NCBI RefSeq assembly: GCF_030718995.1
Contig: NZ_CP132204.1
Span: forward strand, 558,001-622,000
Source of the DNA: Arthrobacter oryzae
GTDB taxonomy: Bacteria; Actinomycetota; Actinomycetes; Actinomycetales; Micrococcaceae
Reading direction: 5' to 3'
DNA: 64,000 nt
This document shows positions 8,491 to 16,477 of this stretch, one piece after another (within the stretch, counting starts at the first letter, position 1; every line of letters starts with the position of its first letter). Under the pieces are notes generated by a model, which was not told where the DNA came from, did no database searches, and saw only the letters and a list, made by a program, of their open reading frames with translations. Made by a program: the position numbers and the translations under genes.

Positions 8491-9708
8491 ATGGCCGGCA
8501 TCTACGAGTCCAAGCTCTCCGGCCGGGTGGATTTCCCGGCCCGGGCCAAGGCGGTTGCTTCCATTCCGTCGTTGTTGAGGGTGCAGGGATTCCTAAGCGC
8601 GCATGCCCGCCGCCAGCACGATCCCGGCATCTGCGACTTCACGCTCGGCAACCCGCATCAAATGCCGCAGGAGGCCTATGTCGCGGCGCTCCGGGAGCAG
8701 CTGGAACCGCGGAATGAAAGCTGGTTCGCGTACAAGACGAACGGCGCCGAAGCGCAGGTTGCGGCCGCCCAGTCACTGCGGCGCCTGCTGGAGATGCCGT
8801 TCGAGCCGGAGGACATCCTGCTCACCACCGGCGGTTTCACGGCGATCGCCATGGCGATGAAGGCCGTGGCCGATCCGGGCGACGAGGTGATTTACAGCCT
8901 GCCGCCGTGGTTCCTGTACGAGCCGATCATCACCGAAGCAGGGCTGGTCCCGGTCAAAGTGCGCATCAACCCCGAGTCGTTCGACCTGGATCTGATGGCC
9001 ATTGCCTCAGCCATCACGCCGCGGACCAGGGTGGTGATCGTCAACAGCCCCAACAACCCCACCGGCCGGATCTACCCCGAGACCCTGCTGGTGAAGCTGG
9101 CCGCGATGCTGGAACTCGCCTCGGAGCGGAACGGACGCCGGATCTACCTTCTGTCCGACGAGGCGTACAACCGGATTGTGTATGACGGCGCCCGCTTCCA
9201 CAGCCCTGCCGAATACTATCCGTACACGCTGCTGGCATACTCCTACGGCAAGACGCACCTGGCCCCCGGGCAGCGCGTGGGCTACCTGGCGTTGCCGCCC
9301 ACCATGCCGGACCGCGATGCCCTGCGGGAAATCGGCAGCGCGCTGCAAGTTGCCATGGGCTGGATCTACCCCAACGCCCTGCTCCAGTACGCCTTGCCCG
9401 CGCTGGAGACATTCACCATCGACGTCGGGCAGCTGCAGCGGAAGCGGGACCGGCTGTACGACGAGCTGACCGGGATGGGCTATAGGTTGCACCGGCCGGA
9501 GGGCTCGTTCTACCTCTTTGTGCACTCGCCCGTGGCCGACGACGAAGCGTTCACCGAGTCCCTGGCCACCCGCAATGTGTACGTGCTGCCGGGCGTCCTG
9601 TTCGAAACCCCGGGGTTCTTCCGGATTTCGCTGACCGCCAACGAGGAAATGGTGGAGCGCAGCCTGCCGGCGTTCGCCGAGGCGATCCGACTCGAGGGGG
9701 TTGGCTGA
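8491..9708 (+). CDS. PLP-dependent class I/II aminotransferase
   Basis: Fold-type I aminotransferase of 405 residues, cytoplasmic. Visible PLP-site features are the SPNNPTG loop at 186-192, SDEAYNRIV around 222-230 with the pyridine-nitrogen Asp223, the Schiff-base Lys254 in SYGKTH, and Arg262. The C-terminal substrate-binding arginine is probably the one in GFFRISLT. The overall shape matches aspartate/aromatic aminotransferases, but the exact amino acid cannot be told. An AGGGG ribosome site precedes the ATG. The next gene, a CMD-fold protein, begins about 125 bp downstream on the same strand. Confidence 0.88.
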   Translation: MAGIYESKLSGRVDFPARAKAVASIPSLLRVQGFLSAHARRQHDPGICDFTLGNPHQMPQEAYVAALREQLEPRNESWFAYKTNGAEAQVAAAQSLRRLLEMPFEPEDILLTTGGFTAIAMAMKAVADPGDEVIYSLPPWFLYEPIITEAGLVPVKVRINPESFDLDLMAIASAITPRTRVVIVNSPNNPTGRIYPETLLVKLAAMLELASERNGRRIYLLSDEAYNRIVYDGARFHSPAEYYPYTLLAYSYGKTHLAPGQRVGYLALPPTMPDRDALREIGSALQVAMGWIYPNALLQYALPALETFTIDVGQLQRKRDRLYDELTGMGYRLHRPEGSFYLFVHSPVADDEAFTESLATRNVYVLPGVLFETPGFFRISLTANEEMVERSLPAFAEAIRLEGVG

Positions 9709-9833
9709 ACACGCCGGGTAATGTGTTGACTCGCCGCGGGCCGCGGAGGAATATCGCTTTTGTCCGCACCGGCGCTGTCAGGGCTCCCGCCGCCGTGCAG
9801 CGCGGGTGGTCCCAGCCGGAAGAAGGATCCCCC

Positions 9834-10445
9834 ATGTCCATATTCGCCACCACTCCCGAAAGCCAGGCGTTCGGCCTGAAGGCGAAGATTTACGACGACG
9901 ACCTCCGGTCCCGCGGTTATGTCGCCAAGTTCACCAAGGAGCTGGCGGTGAACCCGGAGGCGTACGCGGCGTTCCAATCGCTCATCAGCGCCATCACCCA
10001 GAACATGGATCTGCGCCGCTACGAGTTGGTCACCCTTGCGGCCGCCCAGGCGCTTGGATCCGCCCACTGCCGGCTTGCCCACGGTGTGAAGGCCCTCCGC
10101 GCCATTGAGGAGGAAGAACTGGTCCTCATCGCCCGGGACTACCACAACGCGGGACTGTCACCGGCGGAGGTAGCCATGATGGAGTACGCCGAAAAGGTCA
10201 GCACCGACGCCGTGGCCATGACGGATGCGGACACCCTGGACCTGCGGGACCACGGCTTCACGGACCGGGAAATCCTGGACATCACGCTCGCGGCAGGGGC
10301 CAGGAATTACCTGAGCCGGGTGCTGCACGCCATCGCAGCCGAAGTCGACGTCCCCACCAAACTCTCCCCGCAACTCCGCAGCGCGCTGCTGGCGCCCCTG
10401 TCCCAGTACGGCGCCACGGCGAAGCCCCGCCACCGCGACGCCTGA
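9834..10445 (+). CDS. Carboxymuconolactone-decarboxylase/AhpD-fold protein
   Basis: An all-helical protein of 203 residues matching the CMD/AhpD superfamily, which includes alkylhydroperoxidases and gamma-carboxymuconolactone decarboxylases. The family motif region reads QALGSAHCRLAHG: Cys79 and His83 are present, but the first cysteine of the redox CxxC pair is replaced (SAHC). Classical AhpD thiol chemistry is therefore doubtful. The longer reading frame starts at 9723, but the ATG at 9834 has GAAGGA upstream and begins the conserved part, so it was chosen. It may be cotranscribed with the aminotransferase. Specific substrate unknown. Confidence 0.78.
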   Translation: MSIFATTPESQAFGLKAKIYDDDLRSRGYVAKFTKELAVNPEAYAAFQSLISAITQNMDLRRYELVTLAAAQALGSAHCRLAHGVKALRAIEEEELVLIARDYHNAGLSPAEVAMMEYAEKVSTDAVAMTDADTLDLRDHGFTDREILDITLAAGARNYLSRVLHAIAAEVDVPTKLSPQLRSALLAPLSQYGATAKPRHRDA

Positions 10446-10456
10446 CCACCCGGCCC

Positions 10457-10692
10457 AAACCCTCTCTCACTCCCTGCACCAAAACGGCAAACCCTCTCTC
10501 ACTTCCTGCGCCGAAAGACCAAACCCTCTCTCACTCCCTGCACCAAAACGGCAAACCCTCTCTCACTCCCTGCACCAAAACGGCAAACCCTCTCTCACTT
10601 CCTGCGCCGAAAGACCAAACCATCTCTCACTTCTTTAGGAGAAGTGAGAGATGGTTTGGGGAAAACGCGCAGAAAGTGAGAGAGCGTCACCA
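10457..10692. repeat. 32-bp-period intergenic repeat array (locus 3)
   Basis: Five units beginning AAACCCTCTCTCAC start at 10457, 10489, 10521, 10553 and 10585. A sixth, AAACCATCTCTCAC at 10617, is the left arm of a large hairpin, and two opposite-oriented GTGAGAGA cores follow near 10643 and 10676. Two unit types alternate, one ending CACCAAAACGGC and one ending CGCCGAAAGACC. The period is exactly 32 bp. The array fills the gap between convergent genes. Confidence 0.88.
10615..10659. terminator. 20-bp perfect hairpin at the centre of repeat locus 3
   Basis: 10615-10634 pairs with 10640-10659 without mismatch around a 5-nt loop. It lies between convergent genes (CMD-fold protein on plus, TetR on minus). 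There is no long T-tract on either side, so bidirectional termination or mRNA 3'-end protection is inferred from strength and position only. Confidence 0.65.
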
Positions 10693-10724
10693 TGCCGGGC
10701 CGCCGTCGTCGTCCGCTTACTAGG

Positions 10725-11363
10725 TCAAGCCAAGGCGGCGGCGAGCGACTTGAGCATCCACTCCCGGTAGGCCTCGGGGGTCCAGCCGGCGTCGTTCACC
10801 AGTGTGCGGTAAGCCTGCGGATGGCCCAGGGACCAGATGGCAGCGGCGGCGTCTTCGTCCGACATGCCGGAGGTCAGGCCGCCGCGCGCACGAACAGCCG
10901 CGGCAGCCTCGTGGTAACGCGTCAGCCGCTGTAGCGCTCGGGCCTTTTCCAGCTTCGCCACATCGGCGTCCACTGCCGCTGCCTGGGCGATCACCCCGAG
11001 CACCGCGCCTGTCCGCTGGTGCACTTCTGCGAACCAGTCCGCCAGCACCACCAGCAGCGACGGGAGATCCGGGGCCTGCCGGGTCCGCTCCCGCATGAAC
11101 TCCAGCACCTGCGCCGGCGCGTTGGAGCCGGAGGCGGCGGAATCCAGCACGGCGGAGAGGAGCGCCGCCTTGTTGCCCACTGAGTTGTAGACGGTCTGCA
11201 CCGCGACCCCGCTCTCTGCCGCGATACCTTCAATCGTGGTTCGCACATACCCGTTGGCCAGAAAGAGCCGGCGGGCGGTGGCCACGATGTGGAGCCGGGT
11301 GTCGGCCGCCTGGGCGGTGCGCCGCGTGGTCCTGGTGGCAGGGATTTTCGGGGCTGGAGGCAT
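10725..11363 (-). CDS. TetR/AcrR-family transcriptional regulator
   Basis: A 212-residue dimeric one-component repressor. The N-terminal DNA-binding domain covers about residues 20-68, with the typical helix block ARRLFLANGYVRTTIEGIA and a recognition region ending VQTVYNSVGNKAALL. The C-terminal two thirds form an unassigned ligand-binding domain. It is divergent from a flavin-dependent monooxygenase gene with 83 bp between the starts, so it probably controls that gene and itself. The ligand is unknown. Confidence 0.88.
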   Translation of the reverse strand: MPPAPKIPATRTTRRTAQAADTRLHIVATARRLFLANGYVRTTIEGIAAESGVAVQTVYNSVGNKAALLSAVLDSAASGSNAPAQVLEFMRERTRQAPDLPSLLVVLADWFAEVHQRTGAVLGVIAQAAAVDADVAKLEKARALQRLTRYHEAAAAVRARGGLTSGMSDEDAAAAIWSLGHPQAYRTLVNDAGWTPEAYREWMLKSLAAALA

Positions 11364-11446
11364 GGAACTAGACTATCCCTCCACTCACTGGAATGGTATT
11401 CTACTGACATCGAAACGTAGCGGTTGTTCGGTCAAAGGAGCCAGAG
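11364..11446. promoter_or_regulatory. Shared TetR/monooxygenase promoter region with small palindrome
   Basis: The 83-bp divergent spacer contains GAATGGTATTC at 11391-11401, a 4-3-4 inverted repeat, as the only clear palindrome. It is a candidate TetR operator by position. An AAAGGAG ribosome site for the monooxygenase lies at 11434-11440. Confidence 0.4.
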
Positions 11447-12535
11447 ATGGACCAGGACTTGCAGCAGTTTGATGTAGTGGTGCTCGGCGCCGGCCAGGCC
11501 GGTCTTGCCGCCGGCTACCACCTGTCCCGCACGGGGCTGCGGTTCGTCATCCTGGAGGACGCACCACGCATCGGGGACGGATGGCGGGCCAGGTGGGATT
11601 CCCTCCGACTCTTCACTCCGGCCCGGCATGACGCCCTCCCCGGCCTGGTGTTCCCGGCGGCCCCGGACGCTTTTCCATCCAAGGACGAGTTCGCCGACTA
11701 TCTCGAGGCCTATGCGCAGGAGTTCAGCCTTCCGGTCCGGACCGGCACGCGCGTAACCGGTGTCCGCCGCACCGAGGCGGGCTATTCGGTGAGCACCGGC
11801 GATGGAAGACTGAACGCGCGAAACGTCATTGCCGCCGTCGGCGCCAACGCACTCCCCCGCATCCCGGCCGCAGCGGCCGGCCTCGATTCCGAAATTTTGC
11901 AACTGCACAGCTCGCAGTACCGGCGCCTGTCGGACGTCCCGGAGGGCGACGTACTCGTCGTGGGGGCCGGGACCTCCGGCGCCGAGATCGCGCTGGAGCT
12001 CGCAGGCTCCCACCGGACGTTCATTGCCGGCCGCCCCACCCCGCATGTCCCGGACGCCGTGCTGCACCATGCCGACGCGGCCTACTGGCGGTTCGTTCAT
12101 TCCGTCCTGACCACGGACAATCCGCTGGGACGGAAGGTGTCCGCGAACTTCCACCGGCGCGGCGCACCGCTGATCCGGATCTCGGTCAAGGACCTGGAGC
12201 GGGCCGGCGTGGTCCGGCTGCCTCGATTCAGTGCTGCAGCAGGCGGTCAGCCAGCGTTCGACGACGGGACGTCCCGGACCGTACGCACCGTCGTCTGGGC
12301 GACGGGCTACCGTCCGTCGCTGGACTGGATCGAGGGCGTGCCCCTGACGGACTGGGGCTGGCCGGAAACGCGGCGCGGCGTGGTTCCGGAACTGCCCGGA
12401 CTGTATTTCGTGGGCATGCCCTTCCAGTACTCGCTCACATCGGGGCTGATTGGCGGGGTGGGAAGGGACGCGGCGTACGTGGTGGCCGGCATTCTCGAGC
12501 GCAGCAAGGAAGGCGTCCCATCGCCGACCCCGTAG
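11447..12535 (+). CDS. Flavin-containing monooxygenase-like NAD(P)/FAD oxidoreductase
   Basis: A 362-residue two-dinucleotide-fold flavoprotein. The FAD site GAGQAG is at residues 14-19, and a second Rossmann motif, VVGAGTSGAEIALEL, lies near residue 170 for NADPH. The segment RIGDGWRARWDSLRLFTP matches flavin-dependent monooxygenases of the YczJ/CzcO-like group, which oxygenate small substrates or act on ketones. The C-terminal ATGYRPSLDWI is the usual closing FAD-binding motif. A GGAG ribosome site precedes the ATG. The divergent TetR gene suggests induction by a xenobiotic or metabolite. Actual substrate unknown. Confidence 0.85.
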   Translation: MDQDLQQFDVVVLGAGQAGLAAGYHLSRTGLRFVILEDAPRIGDGWRARWDSLRLFTPARHDALPGLVFPAAPDAFPSKDEFADYLEAYAQEFSLPVRTGTRVTGVRRTEAGYSVSTGDGRLNARNVIAAVGANALPRIPAAAAGLDSEILQLHSSQYRRLSDVPEGDVLVVGAGTSGAEIALELAGSHRTFIAGRPTPHVPDAVLHHADAAYWRFVHSVLTTDNPLGRKVSANFHRRGAPLIRISVKDLERAGVVRLPRFSAAAGGQPAFDDGTSRTVRTVVWATGYRPSLDWIEGVPLTDWGWPETRRGVVPELPGLYFVGMPFQYSLTSGLIGGVGRDAAYVVAGILERSKEGVPSPTP

Positions 12536-12584
12536 ACATCGTTTAACCCACTGGGCGTAAACGATTACAGCGCGTCCACAGGAA

Positions 12585-12675
12585 GTGAGAGAGCGTCCGA
12601 TAAAACCCGGCGGGAAGTGAGAGAGCGTCCCAAAGAACCCGGCGGGAAGTGAGAGAGCGTCCCAAGAGAGCGTCC
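12585..12675. repeat. 32-bp-period intergenic repeat array (locus 4)
   Basis: Units starting GTGAGAGAGCGTC begin at 12585, 12617 and 12649, an exact 32-bp period, with nearly identical spacers ending CCCGGCGGGAA. A degenerate copy (AGAGAGCGTCCG) follows. The array lies between convergent genes. No central hairpin is present here. Confidence 0.82.
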
Positions 12676-12711
12676 GGGGCAGTGAGGAACAGTGAGGGGC
12701 GGGGTGGGGGT

Positions 12712-13446
12712 TCAGTCGCGGGCGGCCGGGAGTGCGTGGTGGGTGGCGGGGTCGAACGTGTCGAACCTGGACGAGCCCATCATGAAGATCCCGCGCTGGG
12801 GAATCCAGAAGTCGCCCAGCCGGGTCTGCACCGGGAGTGATCCCAGGGTGCCCAGGTCCTCTCCCTGCAGCGTGGCCGTGCTGGCCGAGATGAACCACAT
12901 CCGCTTCGGGTTGGCCCGGAAGCCCTGCCCGTTGGGGACCCGGCCGGTCAGCCCGATCCTTCCGGCCTGCAGCGTCGGCCCGGCCACGGCGCCCATGATC
13001 CGCAGGAACGCCGCACTCCCCCACAGCTTCGCCGGCAGCGCGGAGGCGAGCGCGGACATCGCTTTGGTGACCGGTGTGGCGGCGAGGCTGACCTCCCAGT
13101 GGAGGCCGACGTCGTCCGCTATGTCCACCGTGAAACGGTGGTCATCGAGCCAGGCGATGTCGATCCGGTGGACGGACGCGGACTCCAATGCGCTGCTGAA
13201 GTAGCGCGGGCAGGACACCTCCGCGGACACATCGGTGTACATGGTCCACGAACCCGACGGCCGCCGCATCCACACCGCGGTATAGCCCGGCCCCAGGGAC
13301 GTGACGGGAAAGCGGCGCAGCGCCAGCAAGTAGCCTGAGCTGAACGGCTGGCCCATGACGCCGTAGCCGGTGAACCTTTCGTCGTCCCCGGCCGGGAGCG
13401 TGGATTCGCGTTCCGCGGCGGCGATGAGTGCCCTGATCGACTCCAT
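12712..13446 (-). CDS. Hypothetical protein (244 aa)
   Basis: I do not recognise the family. The protein is soluble-looking with no signal peptide and many beta-type segments; it has several Trp/Tyr residues and a hydrophobic middle (about 125-160), which could suit a lipid- or ligand-binding barrel. The start at 13446 has AGGAG 6 nt upstream. It begins 9 nt after the stop of the upstream gene on the same strand, so the two are almost certainly cotranscribed and may work together. Function unknown. Confidence 0.7.
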   Translation of the reverse strand: MESIRALIAAAERESTLPAGDDERFTGYGVMGQPFSSGYLLALRRFPVTSLGPGYTAVWMRRPSGSWTMYTDVSAEVSCPRYFSSALESASVHRIDIAWLDDHRFTVDIADDVGLHWEVSLAATPVTKAMSALASALPAKLWGSAAFLRIMGAVAGPTLQAGRIGLTGRVPNGQGFRANPKRMWFISASTATLQGEDLGTLGSLPVQTRLGDFWIPQRGIFMMGSSRFDTFDPATHHALPAARD

Positions 13447-13455
13447 CGCGTGCTC

Positions 13456-14022
13456 CTAGGCCTGCCGGCGGTACGTGGCTTCGACCACCTGGTATGGGTC
13501 GTACCCCGGAACCAGGTTGTGCATGGTGATGCGTCCGCCGTTGCCATCGCCGGGCTCGATGTGGATCTGCCACCCCCAGTCGGGGCCTTCCGGGGCGGGA
13601 TACGTGCAGGCCAGCCGGACCACGTTGTCGTCGTCGACGCTCCCAGTCAAGGTGAGCCACTGCGGTGCCGCGTGGAAGGAGTCCACCCACACCGCCGTCA
13701 CGCCCGTTCCGATTCCGGTTCCGGTTCCGGTGCCGGCGCTTGTTCCGGAAGAAGCGTCCGACGGCGGCGCCTCGCCCTCCGCTCCCGCCTCGCCCTCCGC
13801 TGCGGGCCCGCCCTCCCCCGGGGCGGTTCCCAGGAGCAGGAGGCCGTTCTGCGGCTGGCCCTCGTGGGCCCACGTGTACTCGATCGTCACAAAGTCCTTG
13901 GCGGTCACCGCCACCACCGCGGCCGACACGGATTCCTGGTACTCGTCCGTGGGCATGAACCGCATCCGGTTGTGGCCCTGCCAGGTTCCGGTGAACGGCG
14001 AGAGGCTCTCAACAATTGTCAT
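13456..14022 (-). CDS. Lipocalin-like (DUF1579-type) protein with Gly/Thr linker
   Basis: A 188-residue protein that starts with the pattern SPFTGTWQGHNRM, as in small beta-barrel proteins resembling DUF1579/lipocalins, and ends with a strand around EATYRR. In the middle (about residues 70-105) is a low-complexity insert of Ala/Gly/Glu followed by repeated Gly-Thr dipeptides. The reading frame itself stays open far upstream (to 14535), but that part is antisense to nothing conserved and overlaps the MFS gene; the ATG at 14022 starts the recognisable domain. It is the first gene of a pair with the 244-aa protein. Ligand unknown. Confidence 0.65.
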   Translation of the reverse strand: MTIVESLSPFTGTWQGHNRMRFMPTDEYQESVSAAVVAVTAKDFVTIEYTWAHEGQPQNGLLLLGTAPGEGGPAAEGEAGAEGEAPPSDASSGTSAGTGTGTGIGTGVTAVWVDSFHAAPQWLTLTGSVDDDNVVRLACTYPAPEGPDWGWQIHIEPGDGNGGRITMHNLVPGYDPYQVVEATYRRQA

Positions 14023-14054
14023 ACGGGCAGTCTGTCCCGGATCCGCCTGCTCCG

Positions 14055-15272
14055 CTAGTAGTTCCGGCGGTGCTTGAGCCGCGGAATGGTGATGGCAAAA
14101 ACGACGGCGGCGGCGAACCCCAGCACTCCCGTGGCCCACACGCCCGCCCCCAGTGAGACGGCGGCCGTGACGCCGGAGAGCAGCACCGGCCCGCCGGTTG
14201 AGCCGGCGTCGGCCATGAACCGCCAGAGGCCCAGGAACTGGCCGCGCCCGCGGTCCGGGGAGAAGTCGGCCCCGAGGGTCATAACCAGCCCGGAACTGAT
14301 GCCGTTGCCGAAGCCGATCAGCAGGGCCGCGAGCAGCAGTCCCGTGAAACTGCCGGTGAGCGGGATGAGCAGCAGGGCGGTGCCCATGATGAGGGTCGAC
14401 GGAATGGCCACCCACTGGCGGCCCTTGCGGTCCATGAGTTTGCCGGCCGGGTAGAACACCAGCATGTCGATCGCTCCGGAGAGGCCGTAGACCAGCGAGG
14501 CCTGGGTGGCATCCATGCCCAGATGGTCGGCCCACAGCGGGATGACCACCTGCCGGGAGGACCGGAGGGCACTCAGCAGCAGGATGCCCAGGCCCAGGCT
14601 CAGGAACACGCCGGCATGGGAGGCGGCCACGGTGCGGAGGGTGGGCTGCGGGCCGGGGTCGCCGCCGCTTCCGTCATCGGCCGCCTGCAGGTCCGGGATG
14701 GTGACGGACAGCAGCGCGGCCGCCACCATGGCCACCACGCCCACCCAGTACGCGCCGCCGATGCCGAAGAACTGCATCACCGCCGCCCCCACGAACGGGC
14801 CGATGAACACGCCGATCCGGTTGGTTCCACCCAGCGTCGAGAGCGCGCGGGCCCTGTATTGCACGGGGACGGCTTCCGTCAGGTACTTCTGGCGGGCCAG
14901 GCCGAACACGCTGGCGGCCATTCCGACGACGGCCATCGCCACGGCGAGCAGCCACAGCCCGTCGGGGATCAGGGCGGACAGGCCGGCGGCCGCGAGCGCC
15001 AGTGCCCCGGCAGCAGCGGCGCCTACGATGGACCAGCGTTCGCCGAACTTCAGGGTCACCAGGGATGCCGGCAGGTTGAAGAACCAGGAGCCCAGGCCGA
15101 TCAGGGTCACGATCAGGGCGGCCACGGCAACGGACGCACCAAGGTCCCGGGCGGAGAGCGCCACCACCGGAAGAACCGCCCCCTGGCCGATACTGAAGAG
15201 CAGCGTGGGCCCGAACGCCGCCACTGCAATGCTGCGAAGGCTGAAGTTCTGGGGGTCATCTGGGGAAGTCAT
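14055..15272 (-). CDS. Major facilitator superfamily transporter
   Basis: A 405-residue polytopic membrane protein with about 12 hydrophobic helices, a charged central loop near residues 195-215, and MFS-type loop residues such as GKLMDRKGRQW after the seventh/eighth helix. Sequence alone suggests a drug/metabolite exporter of the MFS but not a substrate. The gene ends 32 bp before the lipocalin-like gene on the same strand, so the three genes 15272-12712 may form a transcription unit. It is divergent from the small gene at 15374. Confidence 0.85.
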   Translation of the reverse strand: MTSPDDPQNFSLRSIAVAAFGPTLLFSIGQGAVLPVVALSARDLGASVAVAALIVTLIGLGSWFFNLPASLVTLKFGERWSIVGAAAAGALALAAAGLSALIPDGLWLLAVAMAVVGMAASVFGLARQKYLTEAVPVQYRARALSTLGGTNRIGVFIGPFVGAAVMQFFGIGGAYWVGVVAMVAAALLSVTIPDLQAADDGSGGDPGPQPTLRTVAASHAGVFLSLGLGILLLSALRSSRQVVIPLWADHLGMDATQASLVYGLSGAIDMLVFYPAGKLMDRKGRQWVAIPSTLIMGTALLLIPLTGSFTGLLLAALLIGFGNGISSGLVMTLGADFSPDRGRGQFLGLWRFMADAGSTGGPVLLSGVTAAVSLGAGVWATGVLGFAAAVVFAITIPRLKHRRNY

Positions 15273-15373
15273 CAGATTTATCCTATGGCCCGGTCACAAA
15301 AGGCCTTGCGGGGACTAGCGTTTGCTGTGTGGGGTACTTACACGCGTGCCCGAAATAAAAGGAGGCTCGTCCC

Positions 15374-15709
15374 ATGGGTGAAGTGTGGATTCGCACGGCC
15401 AACAACAGCCTGGTCCGCGCAAGCATGGTCACCGAGATCGCGTCCACCCGGGGGTCCCTCCATGAGGACCAGGGCTACGCGCTCAAGGTCATCCTGGACG
15501 GCAGGGCCCATGTACTGATTGACGACGGCGACCTTCCGGGCTCGCTGAGCGAACGGCTCGAGTATGCCCGGAACCTTGAGGACGCCCTGCTGCTTGCCCT
15601 GGACGAGGCCGGACAGTTGGAGGCGTCCGCAATTGTGGAGCACGATCCGGCGCGGGACCGGTGGCAGGTGGTTGCCGGTGCGGACCTGGGCGCCGCCGTG
15701 CACACATGA
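15374..15709 (+). CDS. Hypothetical 111-aa protein coupled to a GAF-ANTAR regulator
   Basis: A small acidic soluble protein with no recognised domain. It has a well-placed GGAGG ribosome site. Its TGA stop overlaps the ATG of the following GAF-ANTAR gene (ATGA at 15706-15709), so the two proteins are made in a linked ratio. That argues for a joint role, perhaps modulating the ANTAR regulator, but this is inference from position. Confidence 0.75.
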   Translation: MGEVWIRTANNSLVRASMVTEIASTRGSLHEDQGYALKVILDGRAHVLIDDGDLPGSLSERLEYARNLEDALLLALDEAGQLEASAIVEHDPARDRWQVVAGADLGAAVHT

Positions 15710-16461
15710 GCTCCAAGGCTGCCGGCACGCGGGAAGCTGCCAACCAGCCACAGGCCGGGCACACGGCGGCGGTCAGTGCAGGACTGGCGGGCCGGCTCAG
15801 CGACCTTGCCCGGGAAATGCAGCACGAACAGGACACCGAAGCGATCCTGGCCGTCATTGTCCATGCCGCCCTGGAACTGATCCCGCATGCCGCCGAGGCC
15901 TCCATCAGCCTGGTGACCGGCCGCCGCACCATCGAGTCCCGGGCCGCGTCCGGCGAACTGCCCCGGACGGTGGACGCGCTGCAGAGTGAAAAAGGCCAGG
16001 GTCCCTGCCTCGACGCCGCCTATGACGCCCGCGTGGTGCGCGTTCCTGACATGGGCAAAGAGGAGCGGTGGCCGGATTTCGCGCAGGCGGCCTACGACGC
16101 GGGCGCCCGCAGCATGCTCTCCATCCAGCTTTTCGTGGAGGGGGACAAACTGGGTGCCCTGAACCTTATTGCCGGGGATGTGAACGTCTTCGACGAGGAA
16201 TCGGAACAGATCGCGCTCCTGGTGGCCGCCCACGCCGCCATCGCGTTCTCCGACGCCCAGGAAATCGCCCAGCTCACGCAGGCCCTGGACACCAGGGACC
16301 TGATCGGCCAGGCCAAAGGGATCCTGATGGAAAGATTCAAGATCACCTCACAGCAGGCCTTCCTGGTCCTGACCAAGGCGAGTTCCGATTCGAACATCAA
16401 GCTCAGGGACGTCGCCGAGCACCTGGCCAGCAGCGGGGAAATCCTGACGCGCCGGAGATGA
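15706..16461 (+). CDS. GAF-ANTAR domain regulator
   Basis: A 251-residue protein with a GAF sensor domain at about residues 35-180 and a C-terminal ANTAR RNA-binding domain at about 185-245. The ANTAR helices are recognisable in LIGQAKGILMERF and in QQAFLVLTKASSDSNIKL. ANTAR proteins bind paired hairpins in nascent RNA and prevent termination. The GAF domain has no clear haem- or tetrapyrrole-binding cysteine, so the signal is unknown. The start was set by the ATGA overlap with the preceding gene. A second GAF-ANTAR gene is 2.4 kb downstream. Confidence 0.85.
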   Translation: MSSKAAGTREAANQPQAGHTAAVSAGLAGRLSDLAREMQHEQDTEAILAVIVHAALELIPHAAEASISLVTGRRTIESRAASGELPRTVDALQSEKGQGPCLDAAYDARVVRVPDMGKEERWPDFAQAAYDAGARSMLSIQLFVEGDKLGALNLIAGDVNVFDEESEQIALLVAAHAAIAFSDAQEIAQLTQALDTRDLIGQAKGILMERFKITSQQAFLVLTKASSDSNIKLRDVAEHLASSGEILTRRR

Positions 16462-16477
16462 GCAAAGGAGGCACGCC

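Noticed and set aside
10457..10692. CRISPR array
   Set aside because: The constant part is only about 13 bp, the variable parts are similar to each other rather than unique, and no cas gene is present.
11432..13024. A 530-codon minus-strand frame opposite the monooxygenase gene
   Set aside because: It crosses the repeat array and two better-supported genes and its translation has no family features.
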